In this document: piece after piece, positions 6,854 to 7,798 of the stretch
How the letters are laid out: each line of letters begins with the position of its first letter
How positions within the stretch are numbered: the first letter of the stretch is position 1
Source: Bacteroidales bacterium UBA5621
Lineage (GTDB): Bacteria > Bacteroidota > Bacteroidia > Bacteroidales > VadinHA17
Direction of reading: 5' to 3'
Assembly (NCBI GenBank): GCA_002424525.1
Contig: DIKJ01000139.1
Coordinates: forward strand, 15,995-23,792
Length of the DNA: 7,798 bases
Translations under genes and position numbers: made by a program
Notes under the pieces: model-generated
Databases searched by the model: none
What the model saw: the letters and a program-made list of their open reading frames with translations, nothing else
What the model was told of the DNA's origin: nothing

Positions 6854-6995
6854 GGTTGCAAGTTACTGGTTACTGGTTGCTAGTTAATTGAATATGAATA
6901 TTTTATTGCTTAATAATTGAATAATTTTTGACTAAATGACCTATTACTCTATAAACCAGAAAATAACAAGCAACCAGCAACCAGCAACCAGCAAC
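6854..6995. repeat. Inverted pair of heptamer-repeat arms flanking an AT-rich core
   Basis: The left arm (6854-6888) is five degenerate heptamers: GGTTGCA, AGTTACT, GGTTACT, GGTTGCT, AGTTAAT. The right arm (6969-6995) is three perfect AGCAACC units plus AGCAAC, i.e. the same heptamer reversed. Bases 6862-6886 and 6964-6988 are inverted copies at 22 of 25 positions; the similarity extends to 27 of 32 over 6855-6886 versus 6964-6995. The AT-rich centre is about 80 bp and has no open frame. In minus-strand RNA two of the three core mismatches become G-U pairs, so a long hairpin could form between the xylanase and cold-shock genes. It resembles a REP-like or miniature palindromic element; its identity is unknown. 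Confidence 0.7.
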
Positions 6996-7038
6996 ATAAG
7001 CTAATTGCTTCATGCACAATATGTTATTATTTGTCGTA

Positions 7039-7798
7039 TCACTTATCCCCTACATCATGAATAACTTTTCCCATGGCTTTCGTCAGATCAACCTCTTTTG
7101 AAATACCATTTACTGTCACTTTATATGTACCGTAGAAAGCCGGAACCGAAAAGATTCCGTCGGTACCGGCAGTTCCGGATACCGTTGTCCACCACTCCCT
7201 GAAGATAAGGTCCTTATAGGCATTTGCGGCCGGAGTCGGTGTCCAGTCGCGTTTATAAAGTGATGATACCGGTATCCAGTTGGCGCCCTCCCAGAATCCC
7301 CACATCAGTATACCTTCGACTGCGGGATGTGCAAAACAGATCCGGTAATAGTCAGTGAGCTCCCTGGCTTTGAGCTCTTCTTCTTCCTGAGACATCACGG
7401 TAATCTTGTCCCTGTAGTATTTTGAACGCTGGCCGGGCATATTGAACTCGGTGATCTTTACAGGCAGGTTGAAAACCGCCAGCGAATCAAGGGCACGCTT
7501 TAGCTGAATGCGGTCGAAGGTCTCAGCATGAAGGTGTCCCTGGACACCTATTCCGGCAACCGGGACACCCTGTTTCAGCAGGTTCCTTATATGGGCCATA
7601 TAGTCAGCCAGCCTGTTGCCTGTAAGTATATCGTAATCATTTAACCAGAGCCTCGCTTCCGGATCGCCGGCAAGGGACCATTCCGCCATCAGCTTTGTTA
7701 TATCCGGACCCAGTCTCTCCTCATAATAGTTGCCATGGATCATTTCGTTGTTAAGATCGTATTCCGCAAAACGTCCCCTGTAGCGGCTTGTTATTGTC
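7039..7798 (-). CDS. GH10 endo-1,4-beta-xylanase, C-terminal half (5' end beyond the window)
   Basis: The frame is open to the window edge; 252 C-terminal residues are visible, and the ATG at 7743 is internal. GH10 enzymes cleave internal beta-1,4 bonds of xylan with retention, and in Bacteroidota are usually exported. The second half of the TIM barrel is clear. RGRFAEYDLNNE carries the acid/base Glu (codon 7744-7746). Next come WLNDYDI, GVQGHLH, then KITEFNMPG with the nucleophile Glu (codon 7447-7449), and MWGFWEGANWIP near the C-terminus of the barrel, whose Trp residues line the substrate cleft. After the barrel a module of about 50 residues (7042-7194) begins EWWTTVSGTAGTDG and contains FYGTYKVTV. 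It looks like a small beta-sandwich appendage seen on some GH10 proteins. There is no type IX sorting tail. The N-terminal signal peptide and any carbohydrate-binding modules are outside the window. Confidence 0.9.
   Translation of the reverse strand, partial: TITSRYRGRFAEYDLNNEMIHGNYYEERLGPDITKLMAEWSLAGDPEARLWLNDYDILTGNRLADYMAHIRNLLKQGVPVAGIGVQGHLHAETFDRIQLKRALDSLAVFNLPVKITEFNMPGQRSKYYRDKITVMSQEEEELKARELTDYYRICFAHPAVEGILMWGFWEGANWIPVSSLYKRDWTPTPAANAYKDLIFREWWTTVSGTAGTDGIFSVPAFYGTYKVTVNGISKEVDLTKAMGKVIHDVGDK

Larger units (their letters stand above)
6682..7038. other. Gene-free stretch of 357 bp: cold-shock leader, promoter and heptamer repeats
   Basis: No credible reading frame or RNA gene is visible. 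The part next to the cold-shock gene (6682-6840) carries its predicted leader and promoter. The part next to the xylanase gene (6854-6995) is the inverted heptamer-repeat structure with an AT-rich centre. Bases 6996-7038 show nothing I can name. Confidence 0.6.

Noticed and set aside
6969..6995. Possible CRISPR array from the regularly spaced AGCAACC units
   Set aside because: The units are contiguous 7-mers with no spacers, so this is a tandem repeat, not CRISPR.

Overview
The window looks like a piece of a Bacteroidota chromosome, probably from an anaerobic or soil/sediment Bacteroidales or Marinilabiliales relative. The reasons are the protein families (a two-part Bacteroidota-type cold-shock-domain protein beside a DeaD-like helicase, a PKD-containing M23 lipoprotein, a GH10 xylanase with a short C-terminal module), A-rich leaders mostly without Shine-Dalgarno sites, and promoter elements that fit the Bacteroidota -7 consensus TAnnTTTG. 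This taxonomy is inferred from family resemblance, not from a marker gene.

Layout, left to right. Bases 1-1407 hold a plus-strand pair: the 3' part of a molybdenum-cofactor guanylyltransferase (mobA-like), then a BASS-family membrane transporter 36 bp downstream. Bases 1469-2962 (minus) encode a lipoprotein with an M23 metallopeptidase domain and two C-terminal PKD-like domains. A 147-bp divergent spacer separates it from a plus-strand exported ABM-domain (YgiN-like monooxygenase) protein at 3110-3535. Bases 3619-4206 (minus) encode an exported protein of unknown function.

Bases 4328-6681 (minus) are the most coherent unit: a cold-shock-domain protein with a basic N-terminal extension, followed by a DEAD-box RNA helicase with a DbpA-type RNA-binding domain. 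Each gene has its own candidate promoter core, TACCTTT, exactly 125 nt from its start codon. Both predicted leaders are about 120 nt and share a 9-mer, which suggests parallel control of the two RNA-remodelling proteins. A 357-bp gene-free stretch (6682-7038) holds the cold-shock promoter and leader plus an unusual inverted pair of heptamer-repeat arms (GGTTGCT units facing AGCAACC units across about 80 bp of AT-rich DNA). The window ends in the C-terminal half of a GH10 endo-xylanase (minus), with both catalytic glutamates visible.

I see no CRISPR array, RNA gene, transposase or recognisable defence system. The features most worth following up are the heptamer inverted repeat and the matched leaders of the cold-shock pair. 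The rest is ordinary housekeeping and accessory content.
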